From Hippophae tibetana (taxonomy: Eukaryota > Streptophyta > Magnoliopsida > Rosales > Elaeagnaceae), in assembly GCA_037013495.1 (NCBI GenBank), contig CM072806.1, positions 30,816,001-30,880,000 of the forward strand: a DNA stretch of 64,000 nucleotides, read 5' to 3'. The position numbers were made by a program, and so were the translations under genes. Positions 38,201 to 51,542 of this stretch are shown piece after piece. Under the pieces are notes generated by a model that searched no databases, had not been told where the DNA came from, and saw only the letters and a list, made by a program, of their open reading frames with translations. Position 1 is the stretch's first letter. Each line of letters begins with the position of its first letter.

Positions 38201-40060
38201 AGTAAAGTAATATTCAAGTTATTATCAAGTTCTATTATGAGAAAGATATATGATGAATATGAGAAGATACTACTTATAGATGATCATTACCCATAACAAT
38301 AAACTTATCTTAGTATTGAAGCTATTTATTCATAATTAATCCTTGTCAGATAATTAAGAAATTATATGGTAATTATTTATCCTATTGGATATTTATCTAG
38401 TATTAATGCTCATCTACTGACTCAATACTTATTGGGATAGCTTATGAGTTATCTACTGACTTATCTACTGACTAGTACCAAATGGAAAGAACCAATTAAA
38501 ACTAAACATCAACCCCTTTAATTTTCTAGGCCTTTATACATAGTCTAGAAGGTCTATTTTGGTGTTCTATCATTAACTGTATTCACGACCCTCTAAACCA
38601 CACTAGTAGTGTCATGTTAACTCTCATGTGATTATTACCTACATTTCTTATTTGACCCAAACATTTAAAATGTGGATGATGACATCATATCATTGGTGGT
38701 TATTATGGATTCTCAATTGGGCTATCTATTGGAAAGTTATGTCGAAGTCAATATTAGTCTTTAAAAGGTCAGCCCCTCCCCTCTTTTGGATGGAAACATT
38801 TGAAAAGTTAGCTCTAAATTTACAAGGTGTCTTACACCTTTTGTACTATAGAGTATGCTTCTCTAAGGCATCTAAAATATGTGCCAGACTCTACGAGCTT
38901 ATGGAGAACATGTTTGAGTGGTAGGACTTCTCATGGTTTCTAAACTCTCTTTCATATATGCACTTCACTTTCTAAAAGGGGGAGGTTACACTTATTTTTT
39001 TTTTTCTAACTGGTCTTTTTCTATCCCTTGTTATAGTGAAGTGTCATGGATGTATGGAGGTCTACACCTTTTTGAAGTGTCCAAGTAGTATGGGATAATG
39101 TCCTAATCGCCTTAAGTTTTGGTAGAACCAATATCGGGCAAACATTTATGTTTGTATTTTTATTATGTGAATTTTTAATTTACTATTTTTGTTGCTATTA
39201 AGTATTTATGTTTTTACAATCTCTTTCAATCAACTATTCTTTTTTTAAAAATAAAATATTAATGTCCCTCCCCCCACATAATCTTTTCTTTCACCAAAAC
39301 TCAAATCCCAACATTCATCTATAGCTTTAAAATCCATATCTCTATTTGAAGGAGAGAAATTAGACGAATGTTAAAGATTTTTTTTAAATTTTTGATTGAA
39401 ATAGTTGATTGAATGAGATTGTAATAATACAAGTAGTCAATTACAACAAAAAATAACCAAAGTAGTAAATTAAATTTGTTCACATAATATAAGTATGAAA
39501 ATGAATATTTTTCCAACCAACATCCTAGTCTACTTAATAAATTAGGTACTTTATTCATGCCTAGACTTTGTCCATAATGTAAACACGTGGTTGGACACTT
39601 TAGGAATGTATAAGATGAAGGAGGACATGTAGAGGTGCATTATTAAAGGTGTTTTTTTCTCTAGAAATGCATATGATGTGGTAGAACCTAGGAAGGCAGT
39701 GAATAGGGCTCTGTGGCTCATTAGATAGTAGTCTATATGAAGTAGTAGTCCATACTTTGCAACCTTCAATCAATCTTAGAGACCAAAGATGTATTAAAAT
39801 TTTCTATGCTTCTCGCTTTGTACTTCTTGAGAAAATTACTTACTAAGCTTTGTATCATATCGTAGCCATACTAAAGAGTGATAGCCATCTAGGCCTAGAG
39901 AGTAATTTATCTGCCTTTAGTTTTGTTCAAATATTTTTGGAATACTTAATGCCAATTATGGATGATACAAGTTTACAGTCCATTGAGTTGGGTGCTCCCA
40001 TAATGACCATAAGCACTAGCTTCTATAGATGGTTATGAACATATATCCCAAGAACATGGA
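38201..40060. other. Unrecognised sequence, left of family A copy A3
   Basis: No similarity recognised in any frame. A plus-strand frame of 98 codons at 38628-38924 and minus frames near 39320-39770 lack known motifs. Composition is less AT-extreme than the flanks, so this could be an unfamiliar transposon. It appears continuous with the DNA at 41880-42101 and 43722-45426, which was split by two solo LTR insertions. Confidence 0.4.
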
Positions 40061-41879
40061 GTGCATGATGAGTGCTCAAAAAGTATTAAAATTATCATGA
40101 TTTTATGCACGTTAATTGTTTAACATTAAATATATTTATATAAATCTGTCTTTTTGGAATCAAGAATATTTTTATTATTTTTCAGGTATTTTCGCTTAAA
40201 AAAGTAACTTAAAGACTCAAATAAAAATACCGGAAGCAATACATTGCAAATAAATTCATAAATTAAATAAGGAAAGGTCAACAAATATGGAAAAATTGGA
40301 CAAAATGGATCAAAAATGTCAAAAAGGAGGAAATAGAGCACGCAGCCGCCGAGTAGCGTCGGACAACGCTCGTAGCGTGCCCAACCACGTTGAACAACAT
40401 GCGTGCATCACCTAGTCCACAAGCGCCTGCTCTCCATTATGTGTTCTCCCCTGCTTCATTCCGCCTGCACCAATGTCCATCTATGCCCAATCTATGCGCG
40501 CCACCACACCCCATGCCAGTATGACGTCAACAATGATGTCATCATTCACTACTCCGCATCTCCACCATTTTTAATCATTTTTTCACCCACTTTTTGTTCC
40601 CCTCCTCACCTATAAATACCCATATTCTCTTCACTTCATACCACACCTAAAAACACACATTCTTCTCTCTTTCTTTCTCTCCATTTCTTAGTTTTTTAGT
40701 TTTTCCTTAGTTTTAGAGTTCTTCTCTTTTTGAGAAGAACTAATTATGTTTTTGTAATTTATTTGCTTTTTGATTCAATAAATGAAAGTGTGAATTCCGC
40801 TTGGAGGTTTTCCAGCAACATGAATAACATCAAAGTACTGTAAGGATTTTATTTTCTTTGCAGTTATTTTTATGCTTTATTCTTACATGTTATATTTAAT
40901 TTGTCTGTGATTAAATTTAACTCTGTTGGTTGTTTGTAAACATGATATAATAATAACGTTGTTATGCTTGCGAAACATTAAATAGGTAAAAATCTCTAAA
41001 ATGAATTGATTTTATTCTTATTCAAGATTTTATATTAAGAATGTTAGAGAAAAATATATTATTTTTCATTATAAACTTAAATCTGAAAATTAGATTTTAA
41101 GGTTTAGTTATCCGGTCTGATTTAGAGTAGTGCTTTTATATTTGTTGGTATAATCGCTCAGTAGTTAGAGTGAAACTCTATTTCAAAAGTTTTTATAAGA
41201 ATTATTATCTGAAAAATGTATTGACAACATGTTTTCAGTAGTGGTTTTAAAACTTGAAAGTTAGTACTTGGATAACTAAATTCTTAGGTTTAATTTGGAC
41301 ACCTTTAATAAAGTTTAAACTGTCTAACCCCACCAAATGTGGCATTTAAATGGTTCATTTTAATCTCTTAGAAAAAAGGAATTAATTTAATTAACCAAAT
41401 TAGTTATCAACCCCACCCATAGGTGTTAATTTATTTGTTTAGTTAATAAAGAATATCTAACCCCACCAAAGGTGGTATTCATATAAAAAAAGAGAATCAA
41501 TAAATATCAATTTATATCTTTTATAACCTAAATAATATGAGCAAACATAATTAACTTAGTTATTATATCTATAAATACTCCACTATTATAAAAGATAAAA
41601 TTTGCATAAATATTTATTGAATCAGTATCTATGTTTATTTTTATGATAATAGATTAAAAACACAAAACCCCAAAATATCGTGACAGGATTTTTAGGATTT
41701 AATTTTGTTTTTAAAAGTTTGAATAATAAATTAAAAATCACATATATTTCTTACTTAGATTGACCTTGGGAGTATACTTATCATTTTCTACGAAATGATT
41801 CGTGCACTTGAGAGAGTTTTATAAATGTAAAACCAAAGTATTGATAGGATCGATGATGTCGGTTTTACTCATCAGTGCA
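40061..41879 (+). mobile_element. Family A solo LTR (copy A3) with target duplication GTGCA
   Basis: The LTR spans 40066-41874 (1809 bp), TGATGAG to CTCATCA, flanked by perfect GTGCA repeats at 40061-40065 and 41875-41879. A TATA box (CTATAAATA, near 40611) and poly(A) signal (AATAAA, near 40777) are at the same places as in copy A1. The GC-rich U3 segment is short and has no expanded array. Solo LTR; middle-aged, judged by moderate divergence from the other copies. Confidence 0.88.
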
Positions 41880-42101
41880 CCTGTGGTTTGCTATTATATC
41901 TAGTTTATTATAGGTGTGAACCCAAGGATACTTGTACATGAACTTCTTGGAGTCTATACATCTTAGTTTCTTTATATTTTTTCATTTGGACTTCCCCATT
42001 CTTATCGAATTCCTCGTGTGTAGACAAGTGTGACTTAAATACCTGCAAAAAATATGTACCTATTAGTAGGGCTAGTTCCTCTTCTTTCATTATAGTGGGA
42101 C
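41880..42101. other. Spacer between two solo LTRs
   Basis: About 220 bases of the unrecognised host or transposon DNA into which both neighbouring LTRs inserted. A minus-strand frame of 85 codons (41908-42165) overlaps it, but its end runs into the LTR and it has no known motif. Confidence 0.4.
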
Positions 42102-43721
42102 ATTGTTGATACTCAAAAACTTGATTGTCAAATTTTATATTTATAATTTTTTTGTAAGTACACAAATCACTTATATAAGCGACAAGTATACTCTCAAGAT
42201 CGTTTCTAAAATAATTATAGTAGTTTTAAAAAGGTAAATAATTTTCTAATTTAGTTTAAGAAAACATAAATCCGAAACATTTCAACAAATTGTGGGTTTG
42301 AAAGAACAAAATTGTAAATTGTAAATTAAATTAATATCTAAAGAAAGCTAGTAAATAAAATTATATAAATTAAAGTGATAAATGAAAGTAGATAAATGAA
42401 AGCAATGAAACTATGCCGAACCTAAAATGATGGATGCATATGAAATTTTAGCGAGCATATCCCTTCATGGATAGAATAAATTAAATGATTTAAATATAAG
42501 TTAGATTTTATTGGTTTAATTTTTTAAAAATAAAACTACCTATAATCATGGTGAGTTTTCAATGATATTCAATTAATTAATTTTTTCTTGGTCGATGTTG
42601 AAATTGATTAATTGTTAAACTAAAGAAATATATATATCAAAATTTTCAATTAACTCATAAATTTCCTTAGTCGAACTTGACATCAAAAATTGATAAACCT
42701 AAGATAGATATATTCTTTAATTGTAGATCAAGATATGGAAAATCTTTAATTTATAATTAAATTCATTTTTCAACTGTATAATTTAATACAATCAATGAAA
42801 TTAAAATAGACTCTTATTCATTCTACATAACTAAGCACAAATGATGTGTTTAATGCTTAGTTCTAGAATATTTTCTTTAATCATTAATCAAGATTTGGTA
42901 TATCATTGATTTATAATTAAAGATTTGAAGATTGTGAATAAGAAATAAATCTAAACTTTTATTTACAAAATCATTCTTCCAATCATAGGAAGCAAAGACT
43001 AAAAATTCCATATACACAAAGAGAAATAAAAAATATAACAATAAAATTACTCCTTCTTGATAAAAAATGATTCCATATATGTGAATGGGCTGTCACTACC
43101 TTCTTTAAATTCTTGAATCATCTTTATAATTGGAATTATACCTTTACATGGTGGTGGAATAGCTAACCTAAAATCTACCCTAAAACTACTACTATTAATG
43201 GCTACATGGAAAAAAGTTGTAAACAACAAAACTATTATATATTTTTTCTATAACTATAGTGTATTGAAATAATAGAAAATGAGTCCTATTTATAGTTAAA
43301 AATACTAGAGAAAAGTGGATCGTGAAAGAGAAATCTTTGTGCATTCACCTCAACTTGTCCATAAAATATTGCGCCATGGCTAGTTGTTATCTATGACGCA
43401 GCTCAAGTCAAATTGTTTTTATTCACTTTCTTTATTATTTCACCCTTTACAAATTGGTTGGATCAAATGTAAGATTTATTTGTATTATTCTTTTCTTCTT
43501 CTAAGTTGAAAATGAGTGCTCCATATATGATTCTTAAAGTGTTTATCATTTAAATCAATTTTGAAGGCAAAAATACCTACGAACAAAAAAACATGCCCAT
43601 GAATTTGAAAACATAGATTTGCTTAAATAATAATAAAATGATGCAAATTTAGATCTATTTATTTCATTTAAATGAAAATAAATCATGGAATAATAGTACT
43701 TTTTAAGCATTCATCAATTGT
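42102..43721 (-). mobile_element. Family B (Athila-type) solo LTR with target duplication ATTGT
   Basis: The LTR spans 42107-43716 (1610 bp). It is flanked by ATTGT at 42102-42106 and 43717-43721 and starts and ends with TGAT and ATCA. It aligns along its length with the LTRs of the Athila-type element at 20353-31424, including the 'AAGT..ACAAATCACTTAT' segment near its left end. No internal region is present. Confidence 0.85.
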
Positions 43722-45426
43722 CTCTATCCTATGTTGGTTTTCGATGAAGGGCTGGAGTCACTTATGCCACTCTTTCCTATTTGAAGACAGTTATTATCTC
43801 TAGAGCTTTTCATGGAAATGATATGTAGGGTAGGATCCTCTAGCTTTATGTAGGAACAACCTTTTGGAAACTATATTAAGGGACCTTTTTGGCCCACACT
43901 CACTTCCTAGGTGTGTGCCTCTTGGGCATCATATGAACTTATATAATTTGGGATAAGTTTGAACATTTTTCTAGACCTCTGATATATGAGTGGACATATA
44001 TTTTGTTCTTTAATTGGACATGACATGTTATTTCATTGAGTGTATGTCCAGACTTGGTTGATTATGTTAATCGCACCAAGTGTTCTCATATAGGACACAG
44101 GAAAATCTTTGGAGTGCTTTCGTAGGGCATTCTTATGGAACTCTTTTTAAAATAATTCATAGGGATGTGTGCACCCATGGATGCTATATGATGGTTGGGT
44201 TCCTTCTAGTAGTCACAATCCAATTTATTAGTGGGCTATAATTTTAGGTTACACATTTTACTTTCTTGCGTGAATGTTCTTTACCTATCATATATATATC
44301 CTTGGCTTTGATTCATGCACTTTTTTACTTGTAGTTTTACTTTTGAACTTGACCTTGGTCTCTTCTATTTGTAAGATTGTAGGCCTTTGAATCTATGTGT
44401 GAGGATTGAAGAATGTACTAGCATAGAGTGGAGCTTAGGTCCTGGACTCGAGGCAAGATGGTGTGTAAAATATAGGTCATAATTTCTCAACCTATGGTTC
44501 AATAATATTTATATGGCCACTTATCCATTTGGCATGTCCTTGGTTGGCTATATCCTAGTCGATTGGTCATGCTTCTAACCGATAATGTTTAATCCTGGCT
44601 GGCCAATTTTAGTCTTACCTACCATATCTTGCCCTGGTCGGCCATGTATGATCTTGTTTGGTACACTTAATATTGACCCATATGTTTAGGAAATGGTATG
44701 ATCTCTAGCCCATGCATTCATTTGGTTATTATGTTTAATTGAATTTTTTTTGAGTTAAGGTGATTTGTTAGTCTAGGTGTTGCTTGGCTAAGCCTTTGGC
44801 CTATTAATCCATCGCTTAGACTACTTGAACTTGTTAAGTGGTCTAAGTATGAGATATATTTTACATAGAAAAATATTTGTTCTTAAGTTGCTGAAATTTC
44901 CCTTCCTATGAAGTTATTGAATAACGAAGTTATAGACTTTGATTAGATGTCGATAATCTTGAAAATTAAGGCTTTATCTATGTGATCCATTATGTGGGAT
45001 GGTGTAGCCTATTTGGCGGCATACAGTCTTGTACAATGTAGCTTGGTGGGTGATCGCCTAGACTATTTTGACTAAAATGTTGAAGTGTAGATTGTACATC
45101 ACATAGGGTAGTAGTAATGAAGACTTCATGGCTTATAAGGCAATAATAAGATCTTTGTAGCATCAATGTAGACCATATGGCCTATGATGGTCTGGACTAT
45201 GCAAGTTATGAATGAGTGCTATGGTGCCATGAGCATTGAAAGATGTCATAGAGAGTCCTTATTGATGGAAAATGGTTACATATCTTATGGACTCATAAAG
45301 GAATTCCATAATGGTCTAGAGTGTGTTCTTTGTTAGGTCAAGATGGACACATGGTCCCATCCCATGAAATGTTTCATATACTCAAAAGGTTCATTAGTAC
45401 TATCATAGGTGATGATTTCTTGGGGC
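43722..45426. other. Unrecognised sequence, right of the family B solo LTR
   Basis: No coding similarity recognised. At about 44520-44680 there are imperfect repeats of a 'TGGCCATGT/TTGGCTATAT'-like motif roughly 35-45 bases apart. Probably part of the same unidentified unit as 38.5-40.06 kb. Confidence 0.4.
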
Positions 45427-45645
45427 CATAACTCTCAGTTAGATATGACTCAAAAACTACTTTTCACAACAAAACCAAAGAAAATAAAATTCAAAATTGT
45501 TTTTCCAATTTTTTGAGAAACATAAAAAGAGGACCATAACTCTTAGTTAGATATGACTCAGAAACTACTCTTCATAGCAAAACCAAAGAAAAGAAAATTC
45601 AAAATTGTTTTTTAGTTTTATGAGCAACGTAAATACTTTAGAGGT
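45427..45645. repeat. Tandem duplication of about 110 bp in a Copia LTR
   Basis: The segment starting CCATAACTCTCAGTTAGATA is followed at about 45534 by a second copy starting CCATAACTCTTAGTTAGATA. The 3' LTR of the same element has only one copy (near 47940), so the duplication arose after insertion or in one LTR only. Confidence 0.8.
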
Positions 45646-48246
45646 GTAGCATTTTGAACTTTATCAATGAAGTGAAGCTTCAAGACAGAAAAATGATTCT
45701 AGGCTATTTTATCCTGGGGATGATGAGGTTGTGTTTACTTGCACAAATTTGGGCATAGCCGCGAAACATCTTAAAGAGAATGACTTATTCTACCACTTAA
45801 TCCAAATAGTACTTTTTAGTATATCAATAATATTGTTCATAATTTGGGCATAGCTGAGGGCTTTATTATCCAACATCAAGAAAATAAAGTTTGTAAATTA
45901 GATAAATCCATTTTATGGTCTAAAACAAGCACCTAAGCAATGACATGAAAAATTTGATAATCTAGTTATCTCACATGGATTCAAAATGAATGAATGTGAC
46001 AAATGCAATTGTTATAAATCAGAAAATGAAATTTGCACTATTATATGTTTATATGTGGATGACATGCTTATTTTTGAGTCAAATATTCATGTTGTAAATA
46101 ATGTGAAAATTTTATTGTGTGCTAACTTTGATATGAAAGACCTTGGAAAAGCGAGTCTAATACTTGGTGAAAATATTGCCAGGTCTGAAAAGGGACTTTC
46201 TCTAGATCAATCTTATTACATTGAGAAGATTTTAAAGAAATGTAATTAATTTAACTACAAATTTTCATTGGTAGCTTATGGTATGCTACTGGCTGCACTT
46301 GGCTAGACATAGCTTATCTTATGGGACTACTATATAGGTTTACCAATAAACCTTGTATAGAGCATTAGAATGCAATTGAAAGGATCATGAAATACCTTAA
46401 GAGAACTATGAACCTTGGATTACATTATAAGAAGTTTCCCATTTTTCTAGAAGGATACAACGATGCTGATTGGAACACCTTATCAAAAGACTCCAAAGAA
46501 ACTAGCAGCTATATAGTTAGTATTATTGGTGGAGTGTTTCTTGGAAGTTTAAGAAACAAAATATTTTGGCTCAATCTACGATGGAGTCTAAAATGATAGA
46601 ACTAGCTACTATAAGTGAATAAACAGGCTAGTTAAGAAGTCTGCTAGGTGAGATCCATTTATGGGAAAGACTGATACTAGCTATCCCAATGCACTGCGAT
46701 AGTATCGTGGCTATTGTAAAAATTCAAAACCATTTTTACAACACCAAGAGATGATGTCGTAAGCATAGTAATATTAGATAATTTCTCTCTACAAGAGCTA
46801 TAAGAATGGATCATGTACGTATTGATGAAAATTTGGTTGATCCTTTGACGAAAGGATTAAAAAGAGATAAGGTTTTCAAAACCTCGAAAGGAATGGGACT
46901 GATGTCCTTAGAATGAAGAGTTACTCATGATGGAAACCCAACTTATATATTGGAGATCCCAAGAAATAAGTTCAATGGGTAATAACAAGTTATAAAGTGA
47001 TATGAGATGAATCATGCTATTATGAAGTCTCATTCTATATTGTTAGAAGCATGAAGTTCTGAAGTGACAGAAAAGATGAGTTAATTATTAATTCTTAATG
47101 AGTTCTATACTCTATGTGAAGTAGAGTACATAGCTATAGGAATACTCTTGATAGACTCATCTATGTGAATGTGAAAGTGTGGTGGCTTCCTATGAAACTT
47201 TTGGGAAAATTTACTAGAGCATTCACTATATTGGGATACACGTGCATGGTCGTAAAGCATGGGCTTTTCGAACTACACCTTGGAAAGGTTGTGTGTGTAA
47301 CATTGTTGGAGATAGAGTTTAAAACTATGAGTTACTCTAGTAAATTCTAAAGCATCAAGTGGATGCACAATCTATTTTTTTATTGATCGGTTGCTCGATA
47401 AAAACGATTTTTATATAAAATTAAAGAGGGGGATTGTTGGAAAAAGTGTGAATTTAAATAAAAAATGATAAGAAAAAGTGCAAAAAATTTCCTCTCTTAA
47501 AAAACTATCTCACATTGTTTTTTTACATCTCTTAGGAGATGTTGATATAGAGAAGGATTTACAATTGGGATTGGGCCTTAAGGGGCACCCACTTTTGTGG
47601 AAAAGGAGGGGACCTAGGCAATTGTGGAGCCACACGCGTGTGTGATGCTGCTGTTGTCCGACTAGCTAGCCGTGCTTGCCAAGTTGAATGGGAGTGTATG
47701 TGAGAGTATGAGATGAGGTGACACTTTATTTTTTGAAACAAAATTCATTATTAATATTTTTTTTTTCCAACAATGAGAAATTTCGTTCTTATCCAAACTG
47801 AATCACCCAAAACCTGACTGTTATTTACTGTTCTGTTCCATTATTGTTAACATTTTCACTATTATTGTGTGAACGTTTTCCCTATTATTGTATGAACAAT
47901 TTCTTTGTGAACGTTACACACACATTTATTCTTTTTTCAGCTATAACTCTTAGTTAGATATGCTCAGAAACTACTCGTCAGAGCAAAACCAAAGTAAAGA
48001 AAATTCAAAATTGTTTTTTCGGTTTTTTGAGAAACGTAAATAATTTAGAGGTGTATCATTTCAGACTTCATTAGTGCAGTGAAACTCTAAGATAGAAATA
48101 GGACTCTGGGCTTTTTTTTCCTAGAGACGATGAGGTTGTATTTGCTTGCACAAATTTAGACAGAGTCGTAAAACGTCTTAAAAAGAGCAACTTACTCCGC
48201 GAATCAACCCATGTAGTACTTTTCAATATATTAGTAATATTGTTCA
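45427..48246 (+). mobile_element. Internally deleted Ty1/Copia element
   Basis: Part of a 5' LTR (45427-45839) runs almost directly into reverse transcriptase (about 45845-46255, with 'KSIYGLKQAP'-like and 'ICLYVDDML' motifs). RNase H (about 46380-46600), the C-terminal tail near 46915 ('ENLVDPLTKGL'), a polypurine tract (AAAGAGGGGGA, 47423-47433) and a 3' LTR (47435-48246, TGTTGG to GTTCA) follow. The two LTRs share a long recognisable segment. The primer site, gag, protease and integrase are absent, so one large deletion plus several smaller breaks have disabled it. Old. Confidence 0.82.
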
Positions 48247-48995
48247 TATATTTTTATTACATACTTGGATCCAATGGAAAATAAATTGTATTTCTTTTGT
48301 AATTAATAAGGATTATATTCGTATTATTGGCATAAAAAGGGATTATATTCATATAATTTTTTTATTGTGCTATCCTCATTGATTATATAAAATTATCAAA
48401 GATAAAATTCAAATATTAATTAGTTACATTTTGACTACATTGAATCAATTAAGAACCAAACATCACAATATAAGAATTTACAATTTTTTAGGTAAATCAA
48501 TAGGCACTTTACAGTGTAGCAGAAGTTGAAAAAATTATTGGAATTTGATCATGCTCTCATTTTATAATTTTATTTTTATCTATCCACAATATTCATTACA
48601 ATTAACCTATCAAGTTTGAAGTGTCGTGTCTTTGAATGATATTATGATTAAATTAATAAACTAAATTCAATAAATTTTTAAAACTTATTACTTTTGGTTA
48701 TATAATTATTTTTATTTTTATTTTCTGTACATGTATGATCTATCAAGTAGTAAACAAACAAAAAATAAAATGTTATAAAAAAAGGAAAAATATAAAAAGG
48801 GTGCCTCAAATATAATTAGATGTCAATGAAAGAACAAAAAAGTAACAACACTAACGTTTAAAAATTTTATGCACAATAATCATGCAAAATTATAACATGA
48901 ATAAATTATATATTATACAAAGAGTATGGATTAAGAAGTAGGCTAATATAAACTAATAATATTCAAGTTTAATGTAAGCAAATATATTTTTAATT
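48247..48995. other. AT-rich intergenic sequence
   Basis: No gene or repeat family recognised. Confidence 0.5.
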
Positions 48996-49260
48996 CACTA
49001 CTACAATATTGACATATGACCTCGGTTTTTAACCGTGACTGTATGTCTATGACCATGGTTATAAAAACCGAGGCTTAGAGAGACCATAAACTGTTACCTA
49101 TGGTCTCGATTTTTAAGAAACAGAGGGCATAAACATATCCTATGACCCCGATCTTTAAAAAACTGAAGCCATAGATATATAATTTGATCACGATCTTATA
49201 ACCAAATGATATGTCTATTGTTTTATTTACACTTAAACCATGATCATATACATCTTAATT
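48996..49260 (+). mobile_element. CACTA-type (En/Spm) terminal fragment
   Basis: It starts CACTACTACAATATTG and is followed by subterminal hairpin motifs, with 'CCTCGGTTTTTAACCG' and 'AAAAACCGAGGC' in opposite orientation and further 'GACC/CCGAT' repeats. This is the usual layout of plant CACTA ends and their MITEs. A matching right end (GTAGTAGTG) was not found nearby, so the element is truncated or its other end has decayed. Confidence 0.55.
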
Positions 49261-49875
49261 AACTTTTTTTTAATATAAATTAAAATAAATTGATGAATTG
49301 AGAAAATTAAAAGTCATTATATTAAAATTAAGAGGGAAATTACATTTGAGAGTTTATATATGAACTAAAACATAATAAAACCTTTCTATAGGTATCTAAT
49401 TAAAGTGTTCCAAAATATGAAATACATGCAAAATATTTACTAATATTAATACTAATTAAATTTTCCATAATCTATATCAATATGAAAGATATTTTGCATG
49501 GCACATTGTCATGATTTTCTTCAAAATCTTCTTCCTTGGCAGCATCTAGAGGAAAGAAGAAGAAGAAAAATGCATCATTTAGAAGCTTAATTCCAAGTTT
49601 CTACCAGCATGTTGTGCAACCTTACTACATATAACTAACAATGAGGAAAAATGTAAAGCTAACAATATAATAACAAACCAAAGTGATATTTCTTCAAGAG
49701 ATGGAAACAAAAAGTGATGAAAGAGTAGAATTTGGCAAAGATGTATTACATCTGAATTTATTTTGCACCATAATGTTGAAAAGTATGATTTCAGTCAATT
49801 TCTAAACAAATAAAAAGAATGTTAAAGAACAATAAGAGGAAAACCCATTAACGTTATAGAACCCAAAATCATAAA
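49261..49875. other. AT-rich intergenic sequence
   Basis: Nothing recognised apart from low-complexity A- and T-rich stretches. Confidence 0.5.
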
Positions 49876-50055
49876 TTACCAAGTTAACAAAGGATTCACA
49901 GTATAAGGATATGAATACTCGGTCCCTTGATTAGGTTCAGAGGTTTCCTGATTCAAAACCTCTCCTTGAGAAACTAAAGAATAATTGTAATCTCCAGCAC
50001 TTTTACTAGTTCTATGAATTAAATTTCTATATGAGTTAGTTCTGTGATGCCCATA
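49876..50055 (-). other. Coding-like stretch of unknown identity
   Basis: A minus-strand frame ends with a stop at 49876 and reads about 60 residues of balanced composition, for example 'YSLVSQGEVLNQETSEPNQG' and ending 'NPLLTW'. This is unlike the F/I/K-rich frames of the surrounding AT-rich DNA and could be the last exon of a host gene. Upstream on the minus strand it meets the start of a Copia LTR at 50056, so any gene here was cut by that insertion. I do not recognise the protein. Confidence 0.25.
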
Positions 50056-50398
50056 TGTTGTATATCTGCTTAGTGAGAAAATTGAAAAAGTCTCACATTG
50101 GTTAGGAATGAAAGTGAGTGTTCTATTTTGGGCTATAAATAAAGCCCCTTCCTCCACTTCTAAAGCATCCAAAAATTTGTAAATCTTCCTTATCTTTTGT
50201 AAGGGTAATTGGTTAGCTCAATTTTTCCCAATTAGTTGTAATTTTGAAGTTCATCCATTTTGAGATAGTGGAAGTGGTCAACCACGCCCAAGGACATAGG
50301 TAACATTTATACCAAACATCGTTAAATTTATGATGTTTTTATTTTTCTGCTTTAATAATTATGCTTCAATATCTGCTTTAGTTTATTTTAGCATTATA

Positions 50399-50537
50399 TT
50401 TCCAATATCATTATTTTTTCGTGCTAGTTTGAGTTTTATTCATTTAAATCATAACTGAATAGTAACTACTTGGAATAGAGAAAATATACCCGATTTTCCA
50501 ATATCATTATTTTTTCGTGCTAGTTTGAGTTTTATTT
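50399..50537. repeat. Direct repeat of about 40 bp in a Copia LTR
   Basis: 'TTTCCAATATCATTATTTTT' and about 20 following bases occur at about 50399-50440 and again at about 50495-50537, separated by roughly 55 bases. It is a local duplication inside U5. Confidence 0.8.
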
Positions 50538-51542
50538 TTGTATTCTATTTGTTTGATATTGGAATATAGTTGCTATTTGTTATAATCTGAAGAAATGGTG
50601 GAAGAAAGTCTCCTTCAAACAAAGGCCAATCACCCACATCAGGTAGAACAATGGTGATGAATGCAAGGTTCGAGGTGAAGTTTGATGGAACTGGCCATTT
50701 TGGCATATGGCAAGGTGAAGTTCTAGATTCTCCATTTCAACAAGGTCTAGACATCGCCATTAAAGAAGAGAAACCAGATGAAGTCGAGTGGAAAAATATC
50801 AACCAATGGGCATGTGATACAATCCGTTCGTGTCTCTCAAGATAAGAAAAGTACACATTCATGAATGAGACATCCGCAAGTAAGTTATGAAAGGCATTGG
50901 AGAACAAGTTCATTAAGAAAAACAGACGTAATAAGCTTTATTTGAAGAAGAATTTGTTCTGTTTTGAATACCTTCCATGTACCACAATAAACAACCACAT
51001 TACTACTTTTAATTGATTAGTAGCAAATTTGTTAAATATGGATGAAACTTTTAAAGATGAGGATTTAGCCTTGATGTTATTAGCCTCTCTTCTTGATGAG
51101 TTTAATCACCTTATTATGAGCTTACTCATTGGGAAGGATAAAGTATCATTTGAGGAAGTTTTCATTGCTTTGTATATTTATGAAATTAGAAAGAAAGTAC
51201 GAATGAAGCAGTAGAGGCACTGTTTACAAGAGGGCGTCCGCAAACTCAATCGAAAGGAAGGAGAGGTAGATCTCATTAAAAAGGAAGGCTTGGTAAAGAT
51301 GAATGTGCCTTTTGTCATGAAAAATTCCATTGAAAGAAAAAATGTCCAAAGTTGCAGAAAAAAGGAAAAGTTATGACGTTTGATGCATATGTAGCTGAAA
51401 GCAATTCAAATTCAGATTTTGCATTGGTTGGTTCATCAACAACATCCTATCCTAGTGATTGGATTTTTTATTCAATGTGTACCTTCCATATGTCTCCTAA
51501 TACGGAATGGTTCTTTAACTTTGAAGAACTAGATGGTGGACT

